A stretch of DNA of 64,000 bases from Larimichthys crocea (GCF_000972845.2 NC_040017.1:23459606-23523605), one strand, 5' to 3'; positions 22,175 through 34,282 are shown, numbered from the stretch's first letter. Numbers and translations are program-made. The notes: generated by a model from the sequence alone, not told the origin.

Positions 22175-22690
22175 TTAATAATAATAATACATTTTATTTC
22201 ATAGGCGCCTTTCTGTCACCCAAGAACACCTTACAATAAATGAGCGTAAACAGCAAATAACAAAAAGAACCATAAAAGTATACCAAATTACAAGAATACA
22301 ACATTAAAAACAGGTTAAAAAAGGACAATGCAATTGAATCAGTCAGATGGAAAAGGCAATTTTAAACATGTGGGGACTTGAATTGTGAGAGTGAGTTGAT
22401 GTACCTAGTGACGGGGGGTAAAGAGTTCCAGAGCTGGGGAGCAGAGCGGCTGAAGGTGATGAGGCTATGAACCAGGATGGCAGTGGTATGAGGAGTAAGG
22501 GAGGGATGGAGGTGGTTGATGTTGTGAAGGTGGAAATAGGCGGACCATGTGATGTTGTTGATGTGAGACTGAAAAGAGAGTGTGCTGTCGAGGATGACAC
22601 CCAGACTCTTGTGGGGAGGGGGAAATGGAGCAATTGTCGATGTCAATAGAGAAACTGTCTTGTCAATGAACAAGTTCAAGAGGGTCTAAA
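22175..22690 (-). mobile_element. LINE 3' end relic
   Basis: Minus-strand frames at 22343-22679 read [35 protein letters not shown] and [20 protein letters not shown], the C-terminal end of a fish non-LTR polymerase. A small internal deletion and frameshift separate them. The 3' tail continues to about 22175, where ATT-rich sequence (AATAATAATAATACATTTTA) marks the end. Confidence 0.8.
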
Positions 22691-22759
22691 TCTTGCTTAT
22701 ATAAACACAGTGCAAGTAATCCATCATATATGTCCCTGCCAGTCCATCTTTGGCTCCAT

Positions 22760-23220
22760 TTTCCCATCACTCATGAACAAGTCCCCAAGTTGCTTCTTTT
22801 AATGCAGCAACTCGCTCCCAAACTGTAGGGAGCATTGTACCATTTTCCAGCAGAGAACCATGGCCTCAGACTTTAAGACGCTTACTCTCATTCCATACTC
22901 TTCACACTTGGCTGTAAAATTGTCCCAGTGAGTGCTGAAAGTCACGGTCTGATGAAGCCAAGAGAACCACATCACCTGCAAAAAGCAGAGACGCAATTTT
23001 GAAGTTCTCAAACCAGACATCCTCCCCACCATGGCTGAGCCTTAAGATCCTGTCTACTGAAAAAGCCCATGTCCCCGACCTCCCCAGGCACACGTGAAAA
23101 ATTCTTCCAGTGGTGTCGAGTTGACAAGGGCCTCTACCAGCTGTTCCCACTTCACCCTCACTACATGTTTGGGTTTGCCAGGTCTGTCCAGCATTCTCCC
23201 CTGGCTCCTGATCCAACTCA
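22760..23220 (-). mobile_element. Second LINE reverse-transcriptase relic
   Basis: Minus-strand frames read LSHGGEDVWFENFKIASLLF, then FAGDVVLLASSDRDFQHSLG, followed in another frame by CEEYGMRVSVLKSEAMVL. This matches the YADD-box palm region of a different fish LINE from that at 22175-22690. The catalytic FADD has become FAGD, and frames are broken, so it is inactive. Confidence 0.75.
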
Positions 23221-23347
23221 CCACCAGGTGATGATCTCAGTCAATGACCTGACCTCAGTCAATCAACAACACAACAAAAAGCCCATATACATTGGTTTTC
23301 ATGTGCGTTTAGTTGTGAATCAATACAAATATGTCACTCACACTGAA
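23221..23347. other. Short intergenic stretch upstream of the OR7 promoter module
   Basis: Positions 23240-23300 match 26340-26370 in front of OR8 (TCAATCAA, CATATA, TTTTCAT in order). No gene. Confidence 0.4.
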
Positions 23348-23403
23348 TATAAAAGAGATGAAGATCCAACTTCTGAGTCAGGGTTCTCACTCCCTCAGGC
23401 AAG
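23348..23403 (+). promoter_or_regulatory. Putative OR7 TATA box and first non-coding exon
   Basis: A canonical TATAAAAG at 23348-23355 is followed by GATCCAACTTCTGAGTCAGG and a conserved 5' splice site CAAG|GTACTG after 23403. The arrangement matches those upstream of OR6 and OR8. The spacing implies a first exon of only ~25 nt if transcription starts about 30 bp after TATA. Confidence 0.55.
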
Positions 23404-23908
23404 GTACTGTCATCTATAAGAACAAATGCTCCAGTGTCATTTCAACATACAACACTGTGACTATGCCTGCTTGTAGGTTTTGTATTTATTGTATAGAGAG
23501 AGGATAAAGGTCAGCTGTCTGACATAAAGTACCCACTGTACACATATTTATGTACAGAACACATTTGTGGTCAGATGATTCAAGTGTTTGTCAAGAGACT
23601 GAAATTAGTAGTCAAAAATCATCTTTACACACAAAGTATTTCTACTTATAATTGAATTTATTGTTTTTCTTTTATTCTGATTAGATATTATTTGTATTTC
23701 ATTTATTATCATGAGTATTTTAGATTGTCTTACATTTGCACTTAATGTCTTTTGGTCCTAATGAACAAAAGGTGCAATAAATAACAGAATGGTGCTCACT
23801 GTGCTACCTGAAATGTTTGCTATATGTATTATTTGTTCCATTATTGAATGTTTGACATGTAGATTTCTTTCACTACCATTAATGCCTCTAACTCTTTTTC
23901 TCTTTCAG

Positions 23909-24861
23909 GTTTTTCACCACTCAGAATGGAAAGCAACATGTCAGTTTTAAGTGATATCCTGGAGCTCAAAGGCTTTGACATATCTCCAGAGCTCACGTAT
24001 CCTCTGTTTTTCATACTGCTGTTTCTTTATGTTTGCCTGCTTTTCTCTAACATTGGAGTTCTTGTTCTGATCATCACTGAGAAAACATTGCACCAGCCCA
24101 TGTACATTCTTTTTTGCAACCTGTCTGTCAACGATCTACTAGGTAACACAGCCATGCTGCCTCAGCTTATGGTTCACATCATTTCAACAGATCGGTTCAT
24201 CAGCTACAACGCGTGTGCACTTCAAGCATTCTGCAGCCACACTTTCGGATCAGCTTCACATATGATTCTCATCATTATGGCAATTGACAGATATGTGGCG
24301 ATATGTCAGCCTTTAAGGTACAACTCAATAATGACCACCAAAACTGTGGTTTGGCTGTCAGCATCTGCATGGGGGATGTCATTACTGCTTGTGTCTGTTC
24401 TGATAGGTCTCTCAGTGCGGCTGACCCGTTGTAGATCATTTATACAAAATTCTTACTGTGACAATGCATCTCTGTTCAAGCTTTCTTGTGACGATGTGTC
24501 CATCAACAATATCTATGGACTGTTTTTCACTGTTCTGCTGTTTAGTTGTTCAATGGGAGGCATAGCTGCCACCTATATCCAAATAGCTCTCATCTGCTGG
24601 ACCAAGAAAAACAAAGATTTGAATAGCAGAGCACTGCAAACATGTGCGAGCCATCTTGTTGTTTATCTTATCATGCTCTGGATGGGGTTTTTAACAATCA
24701 TATCACACCGTTTACCAAATTATCCAGATTTAAGGACAATTGCATATGTGTTGTTTCTTGTAGTACCTGCTAATTTAAATCCAGTCATTTATGGAATGCA
24801 AACAAAGTCATTACGGGATAAAATTATCCAAATACTGCAAAGAAAGGTGACGTCAACCTGA
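23909..24861 (+). CDS. Odorant receptor 7 (seven-transmembrane GPCR)
   Basis: The frame from ATG 23926 to 24861 encodes an intact 311-aa OR. The exon starts at 23909 after CTCTTTCAG. Motifs are LHQPMYI, AIDRYVAICQPLRYN, RALQTCASHLVVYL and VPANLNPVIYGMQTKSLRD. It is the best candidate for the ancestral form of this trio: one TM7 segment and the full DRYVAIC motif. Its start is ~3.7 kb from that of OR6 and ~3.0 kb from OR8, and the 3' flank is shared with OR6. Confidence 0.95.
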
Positions 24862-26479
24862 TATATTCTGTCTTCTGTTTATACTTTAAATAAGGATACA
24901 TGAAGACACACTGTTTAATGTTTTCATTTTGTTTTCAAGTCCAGAAGTTTTGTAAATGGATGCCTGTTTCTATTGAAACAATAATTAAATTCTTATTTTA
25001 GTTTACAGTTTTTTGAAGTACTGGTCATTTTTAGATTTTGGGCTACGTTCATTCACAGTCCTCTTTCTATTTTTCAGACTAGTGGAAACATTTATAATAC
25101 ACATGTAGGTGTTTCCTTTACTTCACAACAAATTTAGCATTAGGTAATGGCTCATTTGCAGAGTTGAACATAAAATTGAAAATTTACCATTGAATTGTTA
25201 TACAAAAATAATCGTCTCAATGTAAGGAATCAATCAAGGAAGTTTCACTATGATATCTTTTAGTTCAAAGTTTTTACCCTATTCATCTGTAGCCCAATAT
25301 TACAGTGCATATCTTTAAAGGCCGTTTTCTCGAATCAAGTTTGATTTCTCTCATACTCTGGAACAGAAATCTTCACTCTCATACACTAAACATTTGAGGA
25401 CACTGTCAGAAAGTTAAGGATACTGGTTGAGCCCGTGGTGGGTGGTGGTGTTGTACTGGGATGCATTGTAATGAAAGGTATTTCTAATATTGTGGCCCTC
25501 TCATGTATGCAAATGAAGTGGCCAAAATACTAGAAACACCTCTCGATATAATGCCATTACAACTTCAGTAATAAACATACAGGTAAATCAACACCTCTCT
25601 GACTGTGTCGATCAAACCTGATTATTATCTTGGTAAAGGCATAATTTAAAGTATAACTGTTGTATTGGATCACATTAAATTGCCCTGTGTGTACCTAATA
25701 AGTTATCCCTGTCACAGCCAGCATGAAATCTCTGCAGGAGTTTTCTTTTCTGCCATAATTAAATACATTTTTGACAATTCAGCTCCACTGTATGGAATTT
25801 AGTATTCATTTTTGTTTTTTCATTAAATATCATGTGAAAGGGGACTGAAGTAGTAGTAGTGCAGTTAACATAGTTAGGCATTTGTTATTGATTCAAGGCC
25901 TGAGGGCCCAGTGTGTGAATGTGTATCACTGTAATGCTTTCTTTTGTTGTGTTGTCTGACCAACAAAGAAATTTAAACCAACAATATTTTTGACTGGGGT
26001 TAATAATGATACTGAATAAAATAAATACTGAAATAAAAAAATGGGAGTGTCTATAATTCCTGTCACAGACCAGTTTAAGTTTCTACATTAACTAACAGCA
26101 GCTAAAGTTACATTTTGTAGTAATCTACTTTACTGTCCATCGTAAAATTCTGTAAATAATTGAAAGTTGACCAGGTAGTTTAAGTACTGTGCCTCTTACG
26201 GGGACTTGTGAGTATCCACATCAGTTACTTGCCTCGAGGTCAGTCTATAGCAAAATTATTTGCAATGGCCAGGTTGCAACCAGTAGGGGGTGGTAACGAT
26301 GTATATTTATAGCACAATGTGTGGAATTCAAATACTTTGCAAAAAAATGTCAATCAATCAAAAACTCATATATGTTTTCATCAGAAAAAAAGTTTGAGGG
26401 TTTAGTTATACTTCGAATTAAACACTGGATCTCTAATGGGGAGGGCAGTGAATCAATGCCAAATGTCACTCAGGCAAAA
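24862..26479. other. OR7-OR8 intergenic region
   Basis: No gene. Positions 25580-25985 duplicate the flank 21690-22090 of OR6. Positions 26390-26470 duplicate sequence upstream of OR6 (19785-19815, GGGGAGGGCAGTGAAT). AT-rich otherwise. Confidence 0.6.
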
Positions 26480-26554
26480 TATAAAAGAGACTGAGACCCA
26501 GTGGCTGAGACGACGTCCAACGGCTGAGTCAGGGTTCTCACTCCCTCTGGCAAG
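26480..26554 (+). promoter_or_regulatory. Putative OR8 TATA box and first non-coding exon
   Basis: TATAAAAG at 26480-26487 precedes the conserved 5' splice site CAAG|GTACTG that ends at 26554. Relative to OR7 there is a ~19-bp insertion between them formed by a partial repeat of the GGCTGAG stretch. Confidence 0.55.
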
Positions 26555-26875
26555 GTACTGTCATCTACAGTATAAGAACAAATGCTCCAGTGTTTCAACA
26601 TACAACACTGTGACTATGCCTGGTTGTAGGTTTTGTATTTATTGTATGGAGAGGATAAAGGTCATCATCATCATCATGGTGTCACATTTAATGTCTGACA
26701 TGAAGCACCCTCTATATACATATTTATGTTTACAATGCAATATCATTGTTTATGCCATTACAGAACACTTTTGTGGTCAGATGATTCAAGTGTTTGTACA
26801 AGAGACTGAAATTAGTAGTCAAAAAAGTAAGTGTTGACTTTACCATTAATGCTTCTAACACGTTTTCTCTTTCAG

Positions 26876-27828
26876 GTTTTTCACCACTCAGAATGGAAAG
26901 CAACATGTCAGTTTTAAGTGATATCCTGGAGCTCAAAGGCTTTGACATATCTCCAGAGCTCACGTATCCTCTGTTTTTCACACTGCTGTTTCTTTATGTT
27001 TGCCTGCTTTTCTCTAACATTGGAGTTCTTATTCTGATCATCACTGAGAAAACATTGCACCAGCCCATGTACATTCTTTTTTGCAACCTGTCTGTCAATG
27101 ATCTAATAGGTAACACAGCCCTACTACCTCAACTTATGGTTCACATCATTTCAACAGATCGATTCATCAACTACAACGCGTGTGCACTTCAAGCATTCTG
27201 CAGCCACACTTTCGGATCAGCTTCACATATGATTCTCATCATTATGGCAGTTGACAGATATGTGGCGATAGGTCATCCTTTAAGGTACAACTCAATAATG
27301 ACCACCAAAACTGTGGTTTGGCTGTCAGCATCTGCATGGGGGATGTCATTACTGCTTGTGTCTGTTCTGATAGGTCTCTCAGTGCGGCTGACCCGTTGTA
27401 GGTCAGTGATATACAATTCTTTCTGTGACAATGCATCTCTGTTCAAGCTTTCTTGTGACGATGTGTCCATCAACAATATCTATGGACTGTTTTTCACTGT
27501 TCTGCTGTTTAGTTGTTCAATGGGAGGCATAGCTGCCACCTACATCCAAATAGCTCTCATCTGCTGGATCAAGAAAAACAAAGATTTGAATAGCAGAGCA
27601 CTGCAAACATGTGCGAGCCATCTTGTCGTTTATCTTATCATGCTCTGGACGGGGTTTATATCAATCATCTTGCACCGTTTCCCAGATTACCCAGATTTAA
27701 GAAAGAGTGCGTATATTTTATTTCTTGTAATACCTGCTAATTTAAATCCAGTCATTTATGGAATGCAAACAAAGTCATTACGGGATAAAATTATTCAAAT
27801 ACTGCAAAGAAAAGTGACGTCAACCTGA
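26876..27828 (+). CDS. Odorant receptor 8 with DRYVAIG substitution
   Basis: The frame from ATG 26893 to 27828 encodes 311 aa. The exon starts at 26876 after CTCTTTCAG. The reading frame stays open upstream to 26794, but that part crosses the splice site and starts with TTG, so it is intronic. Motifs are LHQPMYI, AVDRYVAIGHPLRYN, RALQTCASHLVVYL and IPANLNPVIYGMQTKSLRD. Residue 127 is glycine (GGT at 27271-27273) where almost all ORs, including OR6 and OR7, have cysteine. CRSVIYNSFCDN also differs from the sister CRSFIQNSYCDN. Probably expressed, function uncertain. Confidence 0.94.
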
Positions 27829-29690
27829 TATATTCTGTCTTCTGTTTATACTTTATATAAGGATACATGAAGACACACTGTTTTATCTCTGTATTAGTTA
27901 AAAGGTTTTACTCTAATCACCTGTAATATCCTGAAAACTGTAGCCTATGTAATTTCACAGTACAAATCTTTAAAGGCTGCATTCTCAAAATGAGTTTTTT
28001 CTCTTACTCTGAGCCAGAAATCTTCACTTACATACACCAAACTTTCTAGATTTATTTCTATAAAGGTATTTATAGAAGGGTTTTTTCACACATTGTTCAT
28101 GGTCTGATTTATATAACATTTTAATCGTAAAAACATGCCTAATTAATAATGATAGTGATATTAGTTATGCTTATAACTTGGTAACTTAACGCTGTTCACC
28201 TGCAGTGTTTCTTATGTGGGATTCATATCCAGTATCTTCAAAACTATGAAGGTAGTGTAAGATCAGATGATTGATTCCATGTTGTTAATGGATAAGTAGT
28301 ACTTCTTCTCATCTGCAAGTAACTCAACACAGCAGATTTTCATTATGAAGTGGAGCTGACGGTCTATGCTTACGTCCCTGGCCCTCAATAACAAGTTCTC
28401 TACCATCATCTAGTGTCTAAATGTTAGAATAGCACCAAGGATTAATTTTTCACTTTTTATTTTTTATTTTTTGTTTTGTTTGTTCTCTGACCTTTAAATA
28501 TGAATGAGAGATAAATGTATGTATCAGCTTCAAATTTAATCTTAATTAACTTTATGTTTTGCCATTCAGTGAAAAGATTAAAACTCTTTTTTATTATTTT
28601 TTTACAAATTGCAAAAGTGACATAAAAACTGTTTGATAATTTATCAAGAATGTAATAGTCAGAAAAAGACATCTATAATTTGGAGCTCAGTGTATCTTGT
28701 ACTGTTTTATCAACTATAATTTACTAAATATTCCCAGAAAAGACCTCAGGGACTTGGATGATCTCTTTAAAGGTCAACCAGGGGTCTCAGCAGATCTAGT
28801 AGTCTGATTAAGTTGCATCTCAGTTTAATTTTGGTTGAGAAAAGCAATTCTCCACTCCTCTGAACCCGACACTACATGTTTTAAAATAGATTTTCTACAC
28901 CAATCCTGATTTAGAGCACAGTTCTGCTGACTAAGCATTCTGTTTTTTCATTGCGTTCAGCTTAAAGAGTCATGACCCATTTTGCAACATAAAGACCAGA
29001 GATAATACACATCAAGAGCTGAGCAAATGCTGGCCATCCAGGGGATTTACCAGATAATCCATGTGAGGAGTTACACTGAGCGTTTGTTTCTCTTGTTCAC
29101 ATTTTATGTACAGAACTATGTCTGGTCTGATTTCTTAACAAACTGACTCTTCTGTAAAGCTCTTATGATGGAAAAAATACATTTTCTACCTCTCAAGTAT
29201 TACACACACACACACATGTGTTTATGTGTATAGGCCTATGAGGCCAGTGTTGTTCAATTCACCATCATTTTTACTCTTTTTCTGAGACACAACATTCATT
29301 CATTATGTTTCGATATATTTTTTGTCCCTTGTTGATATTTGTTTTGTGAATCCATTCATTTGATTAAGAAATAAATAAATCTTGCTGCACAGAAAAAAAT
29401 TAAGATAGTATTTATTCAAAAATGTGGATATACCCTCAGAAGTGGCTATTTTTTCGGGCTGAGCATTGTAACTTTCACACAGCATTGGGAGAAAAAACAT
29501 TAAGTTTATCAAATATCTAATTCTACTTATAGTTAAGAGTGCAGTAGGGTGGGAGATGAAATGGCCTCCAGAATCAATCATGTCTAATCTGGTCTGAGAA
29601 AAACAATCTGAATGTTTAATTAAATTATTGGACAAATGTAGGACTTAATGAACCATGTAAAAATCTCAGACCAACTTCTCAGTCCTGCGG
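27829..29690. other. Intergenic region between OR8 and chrna10
   Basis: No gene. It includes A/T-rich runs and a short CA repeat at 29200-29215. The last part would be the chrna10 3' UTR, but no confident AATAAA (minus strand) could be assigned. Confidence 0.5.
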
Positions 29691-32600
29691 TTAGATGACT
29701 TTGCCCATGATGAGGAGGCTCATGAAAAACACCATGATGAAGAAGATCCACATGAAGAAGCGGTCTAAAACTTTGGCTACTTTCTTCCACTCCCCAGTCC
29801 TTTTCTGTGTGGCCCTCTGATCTCTGTAACAGTTGGCTATGTACTCAATGTTACGCAGCAGCTGCCTTTCATTGCTCTTGGTGCTACAGAAAACCCCTCT
29901 GTCTTTTCTCTCTCCGTCACTCACACCTCCCTTCCTGCATCTCATCTGACTGCCCGAATCTCCACAGTCCATGCTCATGAACACACCATTCTTCCAAGTG
30001 CTGTAGTGGTTGGTAGGATTCGTCCCCACTGAGCCTATTGGACTCATCATCTGATCCATGTCTTCCTTCTCCTCTACGGTCATGCAGCCCACTGTCTCTT
30101 GACCTCTCTCCATCTTGAGCTCACAGTCCTCTCTGCATGGTCCTGCCTGACCGTTCATGGTACAGTTGGTGTTCTTTACAGATGGAGGGTCCTGTTTCTC
30201 CGGCTGTGGCGACATGCAGTTCTCCCCGACTTCATAAACAAAGCACATTCTGGCCATGTATTGGAGAATGACTGTCTTGGCCCACTTGGGAACAGGCTTG
30301 GCATCCGGGCCACAGTGGTGTATGTTCATGATGAAGATAGTCAGGGCAGTTGAGGCAGTGATCATGGTCATCGTCGCAATGTAGTACTTTCCTGTGGAAG
30401 AAAAAAAAAAGAAAGTCAAAATCACGTTGAGTCATAACACGTTGAGTTTTGACTTAATTTTATTTCCCTCACCAATAAGTGGCACATTCTCAGAAGGTGG
30501 CATGATCTCTGCAACCAATAGCTGAAAGACAGTGAGCGCCAGCATCACGGTGACACCCAAAGACACCTTTTCTCCAGAGTCAGCGGGCAGGTAGAAGCCC
30601 AGTGGAGCCAAGAAAGAGATCATCACACATGGTATGAGCAAGTTAAAGACATAAAAGGAAGCTCTTCTCTTCAATTTCAGTGTGTAGGTCACGTCAGGGT
30701 AAGGGTCAGCGCAGCAGCCATACAGAATAACGTTCTTCTTAGCTGGCATGCCCATAACCTCCCATTCCACGTTTTCCACAAGGTCAGCGAGGTCAGCGCT
30801 CTCCATGGCGTTTAGGATGTCCAGCTGGTTACCGTTGTAGGTCCAGGAGCCGTACGTGAACCTGCACTGCTGAGCATCAAAGGGGAAGAAAGACACGTCC
30901 ACTTTGCAGGAGCTCTTGGTGATAGCTGGGGAATCCCACATGATCTCGCCATCATGTCGGATCACCACATTGGTGTCCATGGAGCCAGTGAAATGATCAT
31001 CAGCACTGCAAGACAAAGAAAACTTGTCTGGAAAAAGAAATTAGAACAGCAGTGTTCATGCTGATACCAAGAGATGTTTGGGTACCTTTTAAAATCATTG
31101 AAAAGCAGAGAGTAGATGGAGAATGAGAAACTCGATCAGGATACAAAGGCACAAGAAGACCGACTAAGGGAAGAGTCAACACATTTAGGAGAGTTGCACT
31201 CATTCCTCAGAGTTGTGTCTGCATTTTATATCTTTCTGGTTGGTACATAGCATGAGCTGTTATCGATGTAATTCATCTTCTCAGATGATACTTCCTTTCT
31301 TCCTAACAGTAGTAACCCTGATTTCCATCTTCGATTGAGCCAACATTCGGCGAGAAGCAGGGTGCACCCTGGACAACCATTCACACTCACATTCACACCT
31401 ACTGGTAATTTAAAGTCACCAGATAACCTGCATGTCTTTGGACTGTTGAAGGAAAGGAGTACCCAGAGAGAACCCATGCAGATATGAGGAGAACATGCCG
31501 ACTTTGAGCTAGGAACCTTCTTGCCGTTAAGTGATGCTGCTAACCATTGCACCCCTGTGCTGCCCAGCTAATATGTGTTATTCTGTCTGGATTATTGTCA
31601 TTTATATTATTGGTATATAAAACGCAGACAGAGTCCTGGACACTCCTATAAATAATAGCTTTAAGGAATGTTCAGCTTGTGCCTTATATACTGATGTAGA
31701 GGATGATCAAATGATTAACCCAATACCATTCCGACCTACTTGTTATATAGGACTATATCAGGTCTCCATACATAACTACTAGGTATGCGGATGGTATCAA
31801 GTCCATCGTAATCATCTTTATTCCATTTGAGGTATGCATCAACCCACACTTGCCGTATCCATAAATATGCAGTCAAAATTTGGTTTCGCTCATCCTGTAA
31901 AAAATTGAGAATTAGAGATGATAATTGGCAGCAACGAGGAACATAACAACAGAAACACACACAACAGAAATATGATCAGATATAAAGATGGTATTACTGA
32001 TTCAATGTGGGTGTGGGTAGCTGCATAGATTCTCGTGTGCATTGTGTTGTTTTACCATGTCGATAATTTGTGACAGTGTAACCTGCAGGGTCACATTCAG
32101 TATGTTGTCCGTGTCCTCCACAGGCCTCAGTGCACTGGTATAGTTGTTGAATAAATCATTCAGGAGCTTCTGAGCATACTTCCCATGAGCACACCTACAG
32201 GCTAAGACAGGGAGAGACAATTTATAGTCAGATATGTTATATTTCATTTAATTATGACACATTTTCTTATTTTAGCCAGGAAAAAATCAGTTGTATTTAT
32301 TTCTGATCGATTTTCTGGCAAGCAAATGCAGCAATGTGAGGTGGGAAGAAGGAGATTGCATGACAGATGGTGCGAAGGGGCAGAGGTCAGATTACCTTCT
32401 ATAAAGCTCTATAAAAAGATCAGGCAAATCTGCCATAATGTACCAGCAGTGACTTCCTCTGTTCAGACTGTGTATGTGGAGTTAAAGCATGTGTTGATTG
32501 AAACACTTAATCCTCAGACATGCAACATATGAGTATCAAAAGGAGCTGGGAACAAGGAGATTAAACCTCTCTGTCCAGTGAAAACAGGAATGTGAATCAT

Positions 32601-33295
32601 TCAACAAAAGAGCATTTTAGACGTATTTTTTAAATATTTCATAGGTAAATTATCTCTGCCATCTCTATATTTATAATCCAAAATTACCAGGAAACCTGAG
32701 AGGTCGTGTATGGCATGTTTTTAACTGCTCCTATGACTAAAAAGCATCAGATATTTTTAAATCACTATCATCTTGAGTCCCCTTCAACAACTCTACTAAA
32801 AGAGGAACACCTTTTTTACACTCTACACAAGTAGCACTCCATGCAGCCTGTTTTGTTACATGTATGAATAGTTGTTGTTGTCAACAATAGATTTGTCCTA
32901 GCCAGATGTTAACCCTGAACCACTGTTTCAATAAAGCCTCTGATACAAAGAAGGGCTACAGGATTATGATGACAGCAAATCCCTCAACAACTGGCTCCAA
33001 GTTTGCAGATTCCAGGTAACAGTTTGCCTGAAAGAGGAATAATAATCTGTGAAAAAATACATTAATACAATAAAATACATCTGATAGACAATATATTTGC
33101 AAATGTTATTGTGCTCCTTGTCGTCATCTCTGCTGGTGCAGTGTTGAAAGTGTTAAAACTGCAATTAAGAAAAATATCAAGTCAACATTTAAGATTACAT
33201 GAGGTAAGTAAAAATAAAAAAAAAGGAAACTTACTTGGCAAAACACTGACACACAGGAGCAAGAGAAATAAAGTTTGGATTCTCCATCGTTTCAT
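29691..33295 (-). CDS. chrna10: Nicotinic acetylcholine receptor subunit alpha-10, complete, five coding exons
   Basis: Coding exons, in transcript order, are 33295-33235, 32201-32056, 31894-31740, 31005-30473 and 30391-29691. All introns are GT-AG and phases fit, giving 531 aa. Seen: signal peptide [20 protein letters not shown], Cys-loop C154-C168, vicinal cysteines YGCC (C218-C219, the alpha-subunit agonist site), M1 with [18 protein letters not shown]2 with [20 protein letters not shown]3, a long intracellular loop and M4 [43 protein letters not shown] and AEIMPP favour alpha-10 over alpha-9, and linkage to pgap2 and stim1 agrees. The family forms Ca2+-permeable alpha9/alpha10 pentamers of hair cells. 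The M3-M4 loop is longer than in mammalian alpha-10. Which teleost paralogue (a or b) is unresolved. Confidence 0.93.
31018..31735. other. chrna10 intron 3 with a dispersed repeat
   Basis: The intron carries a long copy of the teleost-wide repeat at 31320-31562. No other feature seen. Confidence 0.6.
31320..31562 (+). repeat. Teleost-wide dispersed repeat, long copy
   Basis: It contains CGAGAAGCAGGGTGCACCCT, CATTCACACTCACATTCACA, TAACCTGCATGTCTTTGGAC and AGGAACCTTCTTGCCGTTAA in the canonical order. It lies antisense inside chrna10 intron 3, and is the most complete of the four copies. Confidence 0.85.
32202..33234. other. chrna10 intron 1
   Basis: About 1.0 kb between the signal-peptide exon and exon 2. 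No recognisable element. The donor is GCCAA|GTAAGT and the acceptor is CTGTCTTAG|CC on the minus strand. Confidence 0.7.
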
Positions 33296-33535
33296 CTTGC
33301 TGAGATTATCTCGAGGCAAAAAGCATTGGAGCTGCTCTGTGCACAACAAGTTTCATTCACCAAAGATCGAAAATAGACGAGTAAGGACAAAAAAAAATAA
33401 AAAAATCACTTTGAGAGCGAAGGAAGCTGGGTTGCGTTTGTGACGCTGGACCAAACCACAAAACCACCAAACCAGTGAGCAGTGATGATGAAGGACGGAG
33501 AGGCGGGGCAGCAGACACATGTTAATACACTGGTC

Positions 33536-33601
<66 letters not shown>

Positions 33602-34168
33602 GTCTCTGAAAAAGACGAAAATGAAAATCGATGATTTGTTCTGGTGCAGCACCTCATGGAGCTCATCCTCACTCAAGCAATTCATAAATGATTCGGGCTT
33701 TTTATTTCAACATTGTGGCTCATTATTTTGTATTATTAAGAGACACGTTGTATAAATTAATCAGCTACATGATGAGGGCGTGTGATCTGCACATTATTTG
33801 TTACAGGCGGCTCCATAACGGAGCAGCCTCATGCAGCTCTCTCATCCTCTGCTCACTTTCCCTTCCGGGTGCTGATGTTGGTCTGCTGCTGCTGGCTGTC
33901 GCTGAAGGAGGATGTTGCATCCGCGTTGTCATTGTCATCTTCTGGGCGTATTCAGCACCTCATGCAAATTCATGCAAGTGACAGTGCAAGTGTCGCAGGA
34001 ATATAAGATGGGAGCTCCCTGCACCTTATTGTCGGTATCCGGATTATTCGGGTCAATCCTGCAGCCTGACACAATGAATCTTATTGTAATAGCGTAGTAA
34101 TTGACAATCCAAGAGCGTGTAGTGTGTGGCAGCAGTTATTAGTAAACCGTACACCGTGTGGAGGTGAG
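33296..34168. promoter_or_regulatory. Shared upstream region of chrna10 (-) and pgap2 (+), with first pgap2 exon
   Basis: Fewer than 900 bp separate the chrna10 ATG from the pgap2 leader, so the two promoters are head-to-head. A near-perfect 5' splice site GTGAG|GTAAGT after 34168 probably ends the non-coding first exon of pgap2. A (AC)n tract of ~29 units lies at 33540-33597. Nup98, which lies between these genes in human, is absent here. Confidence 0.5.
33540..33597. repeat. (AC)n microsatellite
   Basis: About 29 uninterrupted AC units. The apparent CVCVCV/HTHTHT frames here are translation artefacts. Confidence 0.97.
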
Positions 34169-34282
34169 GTAAGTGGAGGTAATGCATGTGTCAAAACGTC
34201 ACCAAATATTATATATTTATATGATATGTGGTGCCACATTCATTACAGCAGCCTGTGTGTGATCGACTTTTTTCAGACCGAC

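Noticed and set aside
26794..26892. N-terminal extension of OR8 by 33 residues
   Set aside because: It begins with TTG, crosses the conserved CTCTTTCAG splice site and has no counterpart in OR6 or OR7.
29691..33295. Identity as alpha-9 (chrna9)
   Set aside because: Several diagnostic segments ([31 protein letters not shown]) and the synteny with pgap2/stim1 agree better with alpha-10.
33353..33755. Frames rich in CVCVCV or HTHTHT
   Set aside because: Translation of the (AC)n microsatellite.
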